From contig JAYGXS010000009.1 of NCBI GenBank assembly GCA_036362985.1, forward strand, positions 26,577,079 through 26,641,078: 64,000 nucleotides of DNA, in the 5' to 3' direction. The notes under the pieces are model-generated. The model saw only the letters and a program-made list of their open reading frames with translations. It was not told the DNA's origin and ran no database searches. A program made the position numbers and the translations under genes. Positions 9,316-21,144 of this stretch are shown here, one piece after another. This stretch comes from Ligula intestinalis (Eukaryota > Platyhelminthes > Cestoda > Diphyllobothriidea > Diphyllobothriidae). Each line of letters starts with the position of its first letter. The first letter of the stretch is position 1.

Positions 9316-10499
9316 TGGATTTCTGCTCACAAAAATGGATCATCTTAAGGTTAGAGGTTATACTTATAACAAACGAAATTACTAACAAAAGGCCTGAAGT
9401 ATCTACATCACGCGCTTACACTCGGGTGCACTGAAGGTCTTTCAAAAATGTGTTGGTCGGTTTCTGTCCAAGTGTGTTTAGTTTTATGTAAAGAAATTCT
9501 GGTAGCCCGAAAAATCCACTTTGATACTTACCTAATCCGTCTACGCTACCATCCTGTTGTTCTCCATGCTTTTCCCTGTACTCCCTAAATAGAGGAATAT
9601 ACACTATCGTCAGCCACGAGTATAAGAGGTTCAGATCGAGGTCCGCAGAAAAGGGCATCTAGCAAACTGAGGAATGAATGCCATTCAAAGGGAGCAGATA
9701 TCGATCCGCGGAATTGGAATCCGAGATATCGATCGGAAACCCTCGTGCATAGTTGATGCGCACGCGACGACCTCAGCAACGCACACGTGGTTTACCAAAC
9801 CTGGAGGTGAGTCATCGGGGCCTGTGCGGCCTCAAGGGTAAATAGGACTACAATATTTTGCACAAAATAACGTCCCAGTACAAAATTTGAGCAACACTCT
9901 AGGTGAACTAGTTAGTGGTTGCTCTGCAGGCATCTGCACTTTGGTGGTAAAACCTGTAGCAAAAAAATAAAAATGTTGTGAGACCGAGTGCACGTCAGTT
10001 TTTTCCTTAGCGATTTTTATTCTTGAAGTTGGGTAGGTAGAGCTCGCCTTGCATGTGTTTGCATTTCAACGGAGTTGTGGGGTGCCTAGGAAAAGATAAA
10101 TGAAATCATGAGGCTAAAGCTTTCTTTGGGAAAATTTCGAATTTCGTAAAATGCACATGCTGTCTTTGCGCATATATTTGACGCAGTTTCCTCCACTTCT
10201 TCCCGCATCCGATGGGGATGGCTCTGCAGTTGGTGATGGTGTAGATGGCAGTGACGATATGGCTTATTCACGTCTTGGCTGAGACGACAGACCTGCACAA
10301 AATCAGACATCCTACAGAGCATGGGGCACACTTTTGCAGTATGGACGAAATATTAACTATTGTAGTTTGTGGAATCAAAGGCATCGACGCTAGGCCTCGA
10401 ACCGAAGGTTTGTGGGAAAATTTGACAGGCGCTCGTCCTCTATTCTCCCAAAATGGTTTCTCCATTGCAGTTATAGCTGCCTCTGACTGGTGCGGAGAG
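9316..10499. other. no gene recognised
   Basis: Several open frames of 60-100 codons exist on both strands, but none shows a domain, compositional bias or splice boundary that I can support. The stretch is probably old repeat and intergenic DNA. Confidence 0.4.
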
Positions 10500-10990
10500 T
10501 AATGAAGATTGTTCTTGCCGAGGTTCGATTACAGAAGAATGCCCTCTTATCATTTCTTTGGAGGAAGGTGGATGGATAATGAATGTTCTGGCTTAACTTT
10601 GATAGGCAGTTCCGGTCTTTGTGCCCGTTCAAATGTAGTACAGAACAGATTAGATTGGGTAGGATGCCGCGACGCTTCCATTCATTCTGTGGTAGCCAGC
10701 CGAACTCCTCACCTGCTTTTGATATCGAAAATGTGATGTTCCTTGAAGTCGTGTTTCCAAGGTAGGTGAAGTTATTCTTCAGTTATGAGTTCAACTCTTT
10801 TGAAATTGATACGCAGTTTGATGTAGTCAGCCAATGACGCAGATTACTGTAGACCCACTAATTTCTCCTTGGATTCCCGTGTCGGTAGGCCTATCTTAAC
10901 GCAGACTGATAAGGATGAAAAAGTGTATGCAGCCCTAGTTTGACCATGCTGGTCACCGACAATCCTTCAAATATTACCCCTTTGGACATG
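10500..10990 (-). pseudogene. decayed LINE reverse-transcriptase C-terminal fragment
   Basis: On the minus strand the frame-broken translation includes NFTYLGNTTSRNI, then ISISKAGEEFG and LPQNEWKRRGI. It resembles the FTYLGSTLSR...RISKASQAFGRLQ...W block found after the reverse transcriptase of many animal LINEs. Frameshifts and stops are frequent. The clade cannot be assigned from this fragment. Confidence 0.5.
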
Positions 10991-11082
10991 AAATTAAGCA
11001 CTATCCTGTCATGAAGCTGCCATATTATTGGATTGAATCTGTTAAGATATCTGGGGCCTTATATGGTTCTATCGCGTGGTAT

Positions 11083-11410
11083 TAAGGCTACTTAGGTTTA
11101 ACCCTAACGGCTGCGATCTTCCAGGCCTGGTTCCTCAGGAGATAGGAGCAGTCAGGGGACGGCCAGGGTGACAGGAAGAGTGAATTCTGTACAGACGGAA
11201 AGAAGAATAGTTAGAACGAAATCTTGACTGCCGGACGCACGTCAAGCGTCCAGGCGAGTATGACCGGATTGATATCTAGCGGCAGCCGCCGCCTTGAGGC
11301 ATTTGTTTTATGTAGCCATGGCGGTGATTGGTTGGACCGCGCGAGGTTGCGCCGCGGCATGGGCACAGGCGAGACTGGGCATGTTAGTAGGTCACGCCAG
11401 GCATTGAACG
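11083..11410 (+). mobile_element. copy of the 7575/45288 non-autonomous family
   Basis: It starts TTAAGGCTACTTAGG and passes through TTTAACCCTAACGGC and TTCCAGGCCTGGTTCC, then CAGGAGATAGGAG. It ends in a GC-rich part with GTGATTGGTTGGACC, matching the order in the 7575-8052 insertion. End duplications were not resolved. Confidence 0.5.
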
Positions 11411-11949
11411 AGATGGCCAGGGTGTAGGCAGTCAGTGTGACCGCAGCCCAGGCGTGATGAGTCAGCGATCACGGATTCTCACATTGGCGCTAACGCCCAC
11501 TACATTTCTACATAATCCATCGCAATTGCGTGTACCTAGGGCCTTTTTCAGAGCAAAAAATTGGTGTAGATGTTTGTTCTTATTTGCTTCCCCGCCACCT
11601 ACTACAGACATGTCAAAAAACCTAATGATCTCATATGCTGGGTTAACCTTCAGTGAAAGCGGTTGTCCCGCTAAGGACTGGCCTAAGCAAAGACCTCGCA
11701 AAAACAAAGATGAGTGGGATGCAACTGCCGATGCATTTGCGCTCATCCTTCACGCATACTGCTGTCCAGTGCTGGTATGTGCTTGTTCCTAAAAATCTAC
11801 CGGTTCAGTTGGGAAAGGGATGCGTGTCAGGTTTTCCAATTTAAACTGCTCTGAGTCATAATGCTTCCACAAAACCATCGGACGCTACAAGAGAACATTG
11901 CAGAACAGCCGATATGACTTTTGTCGATCCGCAATGTTAAGGCACGGCC
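11411..11949. other. no gene recognised
   Basis: Overlapping open frames of about 60-110 codons on both strands lack recognisable domains. None is supported as a gene. Confidence 0.4.
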
Positions 11950-12860
11950 GAAAATGTGCACCGGAGACGCCAACACATTATCCATAGAGACTTTGAAAAT
12001 TTCCGAACCCTGGCTGTAGGCCGGCTGCGCATAAAGCCGCATAAGGTGACCATCGGCACCCTAAGTACACAAGAGTTCGATTGACCTGACTTTTTAATTT
12101 CCCCCTCAAACTCACAATCAGACAATTTTTGGCTATTACTGGCTTAATAACCACCATCAGCCGGCCTCAATCCTAGATCTGTAAATCCGAAGGCTCCATC
12201 ACGTTGCCTGTTGACGTTAAGTCTAACAGATCTGCAATGAGAAGACATGCTAAAAGGCGCGGACCATAGGTCACAGTGCATTTTCTAGTGTAGCGCCATC
12301 CACCAGCGGCACCAAATCCTCAGGTGATTGCACTTCTCTATCGGCCGCTGGGACGGCCAATCGCACGTGCCATACTGCTATCGGCTAAGAAGTTAGTCAA
12401 GCGGTCAATGACTCACTGTTGCATGAAGTTTACGCATTCACGCCCACAGCACGTTAGCAGACGCACGCAAGACCTGCCGCGCGTCGGAGCTCTAGACCAC
12501 CACTGAGTTTCTGTATACAATAATCAACTTCTACTGGGCTTAGCCCTTCTACTTCTATATGGACCTGGGCGTCATAATTGTAGTGCACTGAGCACACACA
12601 CGGATAGCACCCCTACACTATACAGATTATACAATCGTCTGAGTCTTGGCTCTGGGCCGGCTGCCCATAAAGTAGCGACCGGCATCCTAAATATGGGAGA
12701 AGATGCGATCATTCGACAGAGGTTCATTGACCGGACGTTTCGTAGTCTCGCTCAAACCTATCGCCCGAGATACTTCGCCGTAATTTCTGGTTAAAGAACC
12801 ATCATCAGCCAGTCTTGCTCATCCTCAGGTTAGAAAATCCTGAGGCTTCAACCTGTGTTC
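11950..12860 (+). repeat. pair of diverged direct repeats (11950-12200 and 12640-12860)
   Basis: Both segments contain, in order, GGCCGGCTGC, CATAAAG, a GACC and CGGCA/CGGCATC block, TTGACCGGAC or TTGACCTGAC, CCCGAG or CCCCTC, ACCATCATCAGCC and a GGCTTCA or GGCTCCA block. They are about 690 bp apart. The intervening sequence shows nothing recognisable, and no coding is seen. Confidence 0.5.
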
Positions 12861-13146
12861 GTTTCATTTGAAGTCCAACACTAACCGTTTACCCCGCGGT
12901 TCTTTGTATTTTCGGTGGCGATATGGTATATGAACGGTTGAAGCGCCCAAATTCCAATCAACAGAATGCCGATTTAAGCCCCAAGAAGTGTAAGCCTGGG
13001 TTATAATGGTTAAAAAGCCAGAAATCACCATTCGCACATATAACGACACGGCGCCAGGAATTCATTTAGGCTTACAGTATGGCCGCAAAAACCAATCCCT
13101 AACATAGAAGCACCAAATGAAACGAACATTTTTGCGGGCTTGTCCT
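12861..13146. other. left flank of the LTR element
   Basis: No coding features are supported. The GTCCT at 13142-13146 is the left target-site duplicate of the LTR element that follows. Confidence 0.5.
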
Positions 13147-14815
13147 TATTAGGGCGGCCTAACAACAGCCTTCGCAAGCAGTAGTTTGCAAACCATAGCC
13201 GCCTCCACAATAGGCTATCGATCGGCCTATGCAGGAGCTAACAATTCGAGCTAGACAATCAATCGATAATTTGAATTTCTAGCTACATTCACTCACTGAG
13301 CCAACAGCCAATGGGACTGGCCACTACCTCAGGAGAGAATTTTATTGGCTCAAGGTACATCTTTGACATTCGTTTGTTTCCCTTAATTTGTTGAACATAG
13401 AACACTCAGAGATTTCCACTTTCTGCACACTTCCTGTTGTGCTCTCTCTTTGGGGGCCCACATGAGGCGTAACTGGACGGTGAATATTTTGGCCTGGGCC
13501 TCCGTTACAACAATTTGGCGAGGTAATATCTCGGCCTGGGCCTTCATTACAACATTTGGCGACGCAGTATTCGAACTCATTGTGGCTATCTCCACAACAT
13601 TATTGCTTACTATAATGAAACAATTCCATGTTTAGCACCGTGGATCAATCGCTGTCTATCATGCAGCCCTACCCTGTGTATTGCTGTCGAACAACCGCTA
13701 ACTATCATGCAACAAGCCCATGTGTAGCCCAATGTAACACTTTCTGCCTAACATGCAACAAATCCATGTGTATGCAGATGATTGGATGGTCCCCGATGAT
13801 CACATCGGTCAGAAAGGCTATGAACGTATCTGGCGGATTCCTCCAGCTCACGGATGAGCTCGAATGTGACGTTTCCTTTGATGGCGTTCAAGTCAGAGGA
13901 ACATGTTACCTAATCAACCGTCCAGAGCTTGGCTTAATTGGCCTTGACTGGATCGAGAAACTCGGTCTCCTGGATATGCCACTTAACCGTATTTGCAATG
14001 GTGGGCATTCAACTTCGCCGAGTCTCGCCAATTGGAATCAGCTGACGACAATGCTGATGTCCCCAATGCTCACACTGGACAGAAATGCCGCCAAATCGAA
14101 TCAGCTGGCAACAGAGCTGATGTCGACGATTCCACCTCCAGCCGAGGTACGCAAGCAGGTGGAGGAAGAGGAACCAGGAGAGAAAGCGCCAGCGGCTTCC
14201 GAGCCCCGTCAGATACCTGGTCGGTCAACTCGCAGCGGCACGTGCAAAAGGCGAAGTGCTCCAACAAAGTTCCCATCCTCCACTCCCACGACTGCCGCCT
14301 ACTCCCCAGACATCTCCCCGAGAGACCCCAGTTCTAAAAAAGGCCCGAACTTCAGCCTGTATGCGACCAAGCCGGAAACGAATGCGAACGGTTCCATCAC
14401 AAGTGAACCCGCAACTCAATTCTTACTATTTCTCTTCAAAGCGGTGATGTATTAGAGCGGCCTAACAACAGCCTTCGCAAGCAGTAGTTTACAAACTATA
14501 GCCGCCTCCACAATAGGCTATCGATCGGCCTATGCAGGAGCTAACAATTCGAGCTAGACAATCAATCGATAATTTGAATTTCTAGCACCATTCACTCACT
14601 GAGCCAACAGCCAATGGGACTGGCCACTACCTCAGGAGAGAATGTTATTGGCTCAAGGGACATCGTTGGCATTCGTTTGTTTCCCTTAATTTGTTGAACA
14701 TAGAACACTCAGAGGTTTCCGCTTTCTGCACACTTCCTGTTGTGTTCTCTCTTTGGGGGCTCACATGAGGCGTATCTAGACGGCAAATATTGTGGCCTGG
14801 GCCTCCGTTACAACA
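13147..14815 (+). mobile_element. non-autonomous LTR retrotransposon with 366-bp LTRs
   Basis: Direct repeats at 13147-13512 and 14450-14815 are each 366 bp and roughly 95% identical by eye. They begin TATTAG(A/G)GCGGCC and end CCGTTACAACA. GTCCT occurs immediately outside both ends (13142-13146 and 14816-14820), a 5-bp target-site duplication typical of LTR elements. The internal region is only about 937 bp and lacks reverse transcriptase and integrase. The left LTR lacks the usual TG start, whereas the right copy is preceded by TG. The element looks like a large internal deletion derivative mobilised in trans. Confidence 0.85.
13628..14455 (+). CDS. residual gag-protease/pol-tail frame of the LTR element
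   Basis: The 275-codon frame holds the second half of a retroelement aspartic protease: FLQLTDELECDVSFDG, CYLINRPELGLIG, then LDWIEKLGLLD. The DTG active-site portion is missing. The frame then passes directly into a Pro/Ser/Lys-rich tail like the end of a pol polyprotein, implying that everything from protease to integrase was deleted in frame. The first 60 codons cover three imperfect repeats around CATGCAACAA. It runs five bases into the right LTR. Catalytic function is unlikely. Confidence 0.55.
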   Translation: MFSTVDQSLSIMQPYPVYCCRTTANYHATSPCVAQCNTFCLTCNKSMCMQMIGWSPMITSVRKAMNVSGGFLQLTDELECDVSFDGVQVRGTCYLINRPELGLIGLDWIEKLGLLDMPLNRICNGGHSTSPSLANWNQLTTMLMSPMLTLDRNAAKSNQLATELMSTIPPPAEVRKQVEEEEPGEKAPAASEPRQIPGRSTRSGTCKRRSAPTKFPSSTPTTAAYSPDISPRDPSSKKGPNFSLYATKPETNANGSITSEPATQFLLFLFKAVMY

Positions 14816-15266
14816 GTCCTAACCTACTTATAGAGCATGATAGTTTTACCGTTGTTTTCGACGATGCCCATTGTGTGCTACACCACGTGATAGATAAGGA
14901 ACAATGACTTGCGCTAGTGCAAGTATACTTAAGCTGCATTTACCTCATTATCTCCCCACCGCCCCACCTGAGCCCCGTGTCAAGAAGACTAGAGATGGGA
15001 GAGGGCTATAGTACACACAGATAAAGGAACAAACATCCAAAGAGGCACATTAACCCCCCTAACCAGCTGGCATACGCAGACAATTATTGAAACGCTAAAA
15101 ACGCATTCAAGGCGTCCGAAGTAAGGAGCAAGTTCGTGAGGTAAATGGAGGAGAACGAAAAAATAATTAAGGTATATGTACGCATCAAATTATATGCGCA
15201 AGCAGCGCTAAATTAACATATGTACAAGCTGCGCCATGGCCCCTCAGGTTAACGAAATCTGCCGGC
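14816..15266. other. 3' flank of MRPL23
   Basis: This stretch lies downstream of the MRPL23 stop codon on the minus strand and should contain its 3' UTR. No AATAAA is seen; the AT-rich block around 15160-15200 is the only candidate region for polyadenylation. No other coding signal is present. Confidence 0.4.
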
Positions 15267-18200
15267 TCAAGAGAACCACTTCGGAAGGGCACCGGGGCCG
15301 TGGTAAGCTTTCGGAGGCTGGCCTTCCTGGTCCTTCACAGGGGGCGGTGGAGCGGTATTCTCGACTTCCGTAGCCTCTGCTTCAACATCTTCCTTAGCAG
15401 GCTGAAGTTCCTGTGTGGTACCGCTCAGCAACCGATCTATCTCCTCAGAAGGACTTTTGTCCTTGAAGATGTCGGGAAACTCGAAGTCGTGGCCGGGCGG
15501 CTAAAAGTGATTTAGAGTCAAAATTGGAGCAAAAAACGATTTGAAGAAAATTACCATATAAAGCAGGCTTTACGAAGACCAATTAGCAAAAACATTTAAG
15601 ACATCGGTGATCCAGTATCTCCATAACCAGAAGAGTTCACTTTGGATAACCCTAAGAGCCGGTTTAACTGCAAGACACTTGAAATTAACTGAGTGAAACA
15701 CATGGCCATCGTCTCGAAAGAGATATTCTGCGCTCAGGTAGCCTTCCTTGGTTACATATGTTTCCATATTCACACTATCAACAGTTTCTAGAACCAAACC
15801 TCGAGTCTACGCCTACACACGAATTGATTTGTTACCAAGGCATCCGCAGTTCCGGGCTGGAGGTTAAATGGATGGAGCGTTTAAAGCAGGAAATACAAAA
15901 CTCGTGACAACTCGTGGAACTAAAACTTTCACCTGCGTCGGTTTGACCATCATCACAATACAATTTCCGGACACGTGTTCGACGATTACATGGAGTTCTT
16001 TAAGTTTATACCCGACGACAGTTCCCCCGTCGATTTCGACGATGGGCACCACGCGCTCCAACAAGCCGCAGCAAACGCTGAAGCAAGCCGCAACATACAC
16101 AGAGGCAAGCTGGGCAAGCAACCCGAAAGCGACAGCAAACAGGAGCAACGCAGAGAACTGGCACGAGAGAAACAGGAGTTTAGGCAGACTCGCACAGAAT
16201 TTACCCTTAATTGTACTTGTTACGGCTGTGATCATACCTGATCTAGCCGGCCTCAATGATGTCACGAACGGTACCTCTCCATGCGTGGCGATTGGCGGCA
16301 GCGGATCTCGAAAGCTCCACCCAGTCCCTTCTCCAGCGACGGAGGCCAAAGATAGAAGGTCCAAGAACTGCTTCCATGCCTTGACGGACGGTGTCTAGCC
16401 AGGTGTTCAGTTGCCCTCCTCTTCGACGTTTCCAGGTGGGCTGCGGTGCCGGGTCGAGGGCAGCATAGGTAAGCTCGTGGGGCGGACGACGGAGAACGTG
16501 TCCAAACCACCTCAGTCGCCTTTCTTTAATGGCCTGAGATATCCTCGTGATACGATCGCAGCAGATGCGGACTGTTTAATTTGAGATGAAGTCGCTATAC
16601 TTAACTCACAGGATCGTTCTCAGGCACTGGTGGTCACAGACCTCCAGTCTTCGCTCATTTTCAGCGCGCACAACCCAGTATTTACATCCACAGAGGAGGA
16701 CTGACCGGATGGATGCACGGTATACACGAATCTTCGTGGCGATGGAGATGTCACGTCGGATCCATAGGCGCTTTCGACGGATTGAGAAAACCGACCGAGC
16801 AGCATCGATACGGGAGACAATGTCGTCCTTGCTCTTCCCATTTGGTAGCAGCCTCGCCCCGAAGTATTTAAAGCTGTCTACTTCTTCAAGTTGATGGCCA
16901 TTAATCCCCAGGGGTTCCTTTTCCTGGTCAGGGATGCAGCTCGAGAACAACTTCGTCTTTCCGGAATTTATGGACATGCCTACCGACATAGCGATCTCAT
17001 TTAACCGCGACACTACTGACTGTAGACCATCAAAGTTTGAGGCTAACAGCGCAATATCATCGGCGTAGTCAAGATCAGTAAGTCGGCGTCCGGGTGCAAG
17101 TTCCACACCATCCTCTTCATGTAGGGCTTTGCCGAGAATCCAGTCAATGACGTAGTTAAACAGAATGGGCGAAAGGACGCAGCCCTGTCGGACACCAGAC
17201 CGGATATCGAACGACTGAGAGAGATTGTTGTGAACCAGGACTCGTGCGGTGGTAGACCGATAGTAGGCCTTAATCATGACAAAGAATTTGGTCGGCATTC
17301 AATCCAGTTCCATTATTCGCCACAGGGACTCACGATGGATGGAATCGAATGCGGCGGCAAAGTCGACGAAGCAAACGGCCGTCGGTTGCTGGTAGCTATG
17401 GCGGAATTCTAGAGTGCGCCTCAGTGTGAATATTTGATCCGCACATCCACGCCCAGCTCGGAATCCGGCTTGGTTGGGTCGTGTCCTGGAGTCACGTACA
17501 GACTGGAAGCGCCTGAGAAGAACAACAGTGTAGATCTTTGCAGCAACATCGATAAGACTTATGCCACGGTAGTTCTCGCATCTTGTCTTATCTCCCTTCT
17601 TGTGGACAGGTACAAGGATACCTGAGCCCCAGTCATCGGGAACGGTCTCTTCTCGCCACGCCTGTACAATCACCTCATGGAGCCGAGGAACCAGGGTGTC
17701 GACACAGGACTTGTAGATTTCTGCAGGAATACCGTCCTCTCCGCACGCCTTGTTGTTGCGTAGCCTCTGCATTGCATCGGTAACTTCGTCTTCGGAAGGG
17801 ATGTCACACGACACTGCGTAGGCAGGAGAGGATTGAAAATCCGCTGTGGAGAAGAGGGAGGGTGTGATGGGTTGTTCGTCAAAGTTGAGTATGTGCTCGA
17901 AGTGTTCACGCCAGCGATCGAGCTTGGCCGAGTTGTCGGCAATAAATCCTCCATTCACATCGCGAACAGAATCACAGAGTGTCGGGGGCTTACCACTAAC
18001 CTGGCGTATGATTTGGTACAATTTTCGGGTGTCACCAACATTCGAAGCCTGCTCCATAGAAGTCGCCGTTTCGGACCAATACTTCTGCCGACCATCTCTA
18101 GCCGACTTTGCTGTCAGCTTTCGAAGTTGGCGGAAGAAGGCATCGTTCCGTGACCTGGCTCGAGTCATCTCGGCCGATGGCTGGAGGGTTCTTCCGCTGA

Positions 18201-21144
18201 TCCAGTCACTGCGGCGCCGCTGAGTGAATCCGAGAATCTTCTCAGCTGCCCCATAGATGGATGTCTTCAGTGATGGCCACTTGCTACTGCCCTCGTTGTC
18301 AGCCTGGGTCATAAGACGGGACTGGATTTATGTGCTTAAAGCCTCGGTAGTGTTGGTTTGCCGGAGCTTTGCGACATCAAGGCGTCTCGCACGTGGCAGT
18401 TTGGGCACAGATGAGAGGTGAACCTTCAGGTGCATGCGAACGAGAACATGGTCAGACACGTGGACGTTACCAGTTTCGGCACCTCGCATCGACCTGCTAT
18501 CGTGGACCCAGCTGTGAAACCGTGAACCAACTAGAATGTAATCGATCTGACTGGCGGTACGGCCATCGTTCGAATACCAAGTCAGTAGATGTTTGTGACG
18601 ATGCTGAAAGCATATGTTAGTAACAAACAGTCGGTTCAGTTCGGCAAACTGCAGCATCCTCTCACCATTGTCCGTTCGAGAGCCAAGCCCAAACCGACCA
18701 AGAAGGTGGCTCTTTGTTGGGTCACTGGGCCCAGTTCGGCCATTCCACTCCCCGGCAACAATTAGTAGATCTCGACGACGGAGTCGTTCAGCTAGCTCTT
18801 GCAGCTGCGAGGAGAAATTATCTTTCTCTTGCTCTTCAGCCGCCGACGTAGGTGCATACACAGATACGACCGAGATGTTCGTAAAATGGCCTTTTAGCCG
18901 AACAAAGGCCAATCGGTCGTTGACTGGTTCCCATGCTAGTAGTGCACGGTTAGCTTCTTCCAAGAGGGCAATAGCCACACCATGTCAACCAGATGAGTCA
19001 CTCGGACCGCTGTGATACAAGGTGAAATAAGAATTGACCCCCGGGATTTCGATTTCTCGGGCGCCTGAGTCGGGGAGTCGGACTTCTGACAAGCAACAAA
19101 CATCCACGTGATATTCATGGAGACTGTGCGCTGTCAGACTTCGAGTACCAGGTTCCAGAAATGTTCGCACATTCTAGCATCCAATACCAAGAGTCCGTTT
19201 TTTTTAGCAGTCCAGCTTGCACATTATTCGCCCCCACCACCGGACAAGGGTTGCGGAGCGCGTCGGTTTCGCGGACGCCGTAGCCTGGGTCATAAAATCG
19301 TAAGTTGACATGTTCATGAGGTTTCTTGGGAATTTTGAATACAGGCGGTTCCCCAACGGCCGCTCGGATCCTTTGTTCGAGGTTGTCTCCTCGAGCACTT
19401 TGGCTCAAGAACCTACCCACAAGGCAGTGGTGTTGGTGGCAAGCAAACCTATTTAATGGCGGTTCACGCTCGCCATGTCACAGTGTCGTCATTGGGCCTT
19501 GCGGCATCTTATAAGGCAGTCGGTGCGCCATACCTCAGCCCACCGCGCCCTGGTAACACTGTCGCTGCTGCGTCCGCGACTGCTTATTCGCCAGACCCGG
19601 GAGCCTGCTTATTTCGTAGCTAACCTTCACTGAAGGCCGCGCCACTATCCGCCACCCGTGGACGCGCCAGGTAGCCTGCAGCTTGGCTAACGGGTAACCC
19701 TCATTTCCCGGGTAACCCGCCTTCATCTACCCACTCGCTCGCCACTCCCACCTCCGCATCCGGTGTAAAGACAAAGTCAATAAGACCGGGGATGAGGGAG
19801 GGTGTAGATGGCTGGCGTGATAAACACTCAGCACGCGCACACTTGACATAGCCATCTCGCTAGGTATGCTTCCAACTGCGCGGGAGCGCCATAAAGGCCA
19901 CATTAAGGGGGAGCCATTGCAGCCTGACTCTCAGTCCTCCCTCTCCTCCCGTACGCACACATAGACACACGCGTACAGAAGGAACAGCTACGTAGGGGGC
20001 CTGAGTTTTCCCGTCAGTTGGCAGACCCTCCAAACTACGGCTTTTAGCGCATCGTGATAGATTCATACGCATTCAGATTTATTATAGTGAGGAGAGAAAC
20101 GCGCCGAGGTCGAACTCACTCTTTCCCCACCGCATAGTGACCACCTAGCTTTCCAAAAACCTGAGGTGGGAAGTTGATACCCACTAAGTCACTAACTAAC
20201 CAACCACATTGACAGCAAACCTTCAATTTTCGTCCCACAGTTAATATGCGTTTAGAGTTAATAAAGTTTCACCAGACAACTTTGCATATACTTCGACACC
20301 GACCAAATGCTTTCTCATCAGTTAAATTGCAAGCCCAAAATAATAAGGATGGCTATCACTGAATGCAACAGAAGGGCTAGAAGCAGACCACAGGTCGGAG
20401 GGCAACAGTATTCAAATATCGCTTAAATCATATACAGGACCGGTGAGGCTTTGTACGTGGGGTTACTCAGCCAAATTTCCGATGCTAGACGTTTGGCGAT
20501 TTCGAAGTTTTTGCGTTAACACACATTGTTGTCAGTAATTTTCGAGCATTAGAACAGATAAAAGGAAGAATCCATCAACTACTAAAAACATAATACTCAC
20601 CAGGTGCACGTACGCTAGCTTCTCATATCTTTCAGGTTCGCGTGGAAGCGAATGAGGCAACGCGGCTCCCGCAGCCCTTTTGGGGTCCTCGGCAATGTCG
20701 AGAGGTGCCACTAAAGTAAAAGAAGAGTTATCGTAAGCCAGTCAAAATGAACAAGGGCCTACAATCGTGGTATAGCATCTTAAGCCGAACGCTGGCGACT
20801 GGCACTTTATAAATCTTCTCCAAGTACTGCCTCACATCGAACTGGGTCATCCTAAAAATTGTAGAGGGAGCATTCGAAAAATGAAAACATACTGTGGATG
20901 GACCTTAAAGACGGCGAGGCACTTGGGGCAATCTTTGCCGGGGTAAATCATTTTCATCCAAAATGGGGGAAGGAACATCCGGACTTGCGGATCACCAGGA
21001 GTGAATTTAGGGGAAACCACATGGCGGTTCCAGAGAGGTCTTGTAGAGGGAAGGACGATTAGGAAAGGTGTTACCACAACAAACTTACACGTAGTGCTTC
21101 GTTTTTGGTAAAGCGATTGGGTTGAAGTATATAACTGGACGCAT
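15267..21144 (-). CDS. MRPL23: mitochondrial ribosomal protein L23 (uL23m), five exons
   Basis: uL23m is a large-subunit mitoribosomal protein near the peptide exit tunnel. Exons on the minus strand are 21144-21089, 21039-20893, 20851-20763, 20710-20601 and 15500-15267. All introns are GT-AG, and joining them keeps one frame of 211 codons with a TGA at 15267-15269. Key stretches are YVPLWNRHVVSP, FLPPFWMKM, MTQFDVRQYLEKIYKVPVAS (the L23 core), KLAYVHL, FEFPDIF and the terminal LPKWFS. These follow the order of animal MRPL23, including the GxPxWF-type end. Introns 1-3 are 49, 41 and 52 bp; intron 4 is 5,100 bp and contains a LINE. The exon 3 donor (GTAGGC) is the weakest boundary. The Lys/Glu/Pro-rich stretch of about 60 residues before the end is longer than I expect in vertebrates. 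Confidence 0.9.
15501..16242. other. MRPL23 intron 4, 3' portion, and LINE 3' flank
   Basis: The sequence next to exon 5 is ordinary intron. From about 15868 to 16242 both strands are unusually open. One plus-strand frame (15924-16241) reads DDYMEFFKFIPDDSS and a Gln/Glu/Arg-rich helix. This segment abuts the end of the minus-strand LINE frame, so it is probably LINE 3' untranslated sequence. An unrecognised antisense exon cannot be ruled out. Confidence 0.4.
16243..19420 (-). mobile_element. LINE (non-LTR retrotransposon) inside MRPL23 intron 4
   Basis: A single reading frame runs from about 19170 to 16243 on the minus strand with no frameshift that I can detect. It is broken only by five nonsense codons, at 18985-18987, 18328-18330, 17299-17301, 16606-16608 and 16576-16578. 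The order is an apurinic-type endonuclease (CCLSEVRLPD, SQIDYILVGS, VSDHVLVRM), then reverse transcriptase (ENYRGISLIDVAAKIY, CFVDFAAAFDSIHRES, GVRQGCVLSPILF, DLDYADDIALLAS), then the thumb/C-terminal region (RRLRWFGHVLRRPPHE) ending DIIEAG. Intact coding would be near 975 codons. I do not assign a clade with confidence. Few, purely point-like defects suggest a young insertion, and it shares the host gene's orientation. Confidence 0.9.
19421..20100 (-). repeat. LINE 5' flank and dispersed repeat block (19850-20100)
   Basis: The part up to about 19735 probably belongs to the LINE 5' untranslated region, though its end is not defined. The block at 19850-20100 recurs at 50395-50585: both carry a GGCCACATT or AGCCACATT step, GGGAGC, TGCAG.CTGACTCT.AGTCC and a TTTTA.GCA.CGT.ATAG stretch in the same order. 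It is therefore a dispersed repeat lying in the MRPL23 intron. Confidence 0.5.

Noticed and set aside
11454..11792. 112-codon plus-strand frame with an opposing 94-codon frame
   Set aside because: Mutually overlapping frames without domain or boundary signals.
15868..16398. Overlapping long frames on both strands (about 170 codons each)
   Set aside because: They overlap the end of the LINE frame and its 3' flank and lack start context, splice signals or domains. The minus-strand LINE frame is the supported reading.
17833..19015. Plus-strand frames of 80-130 codons
   Set aside because: They are antisense shadows of the minus-strand LINE reading frame.
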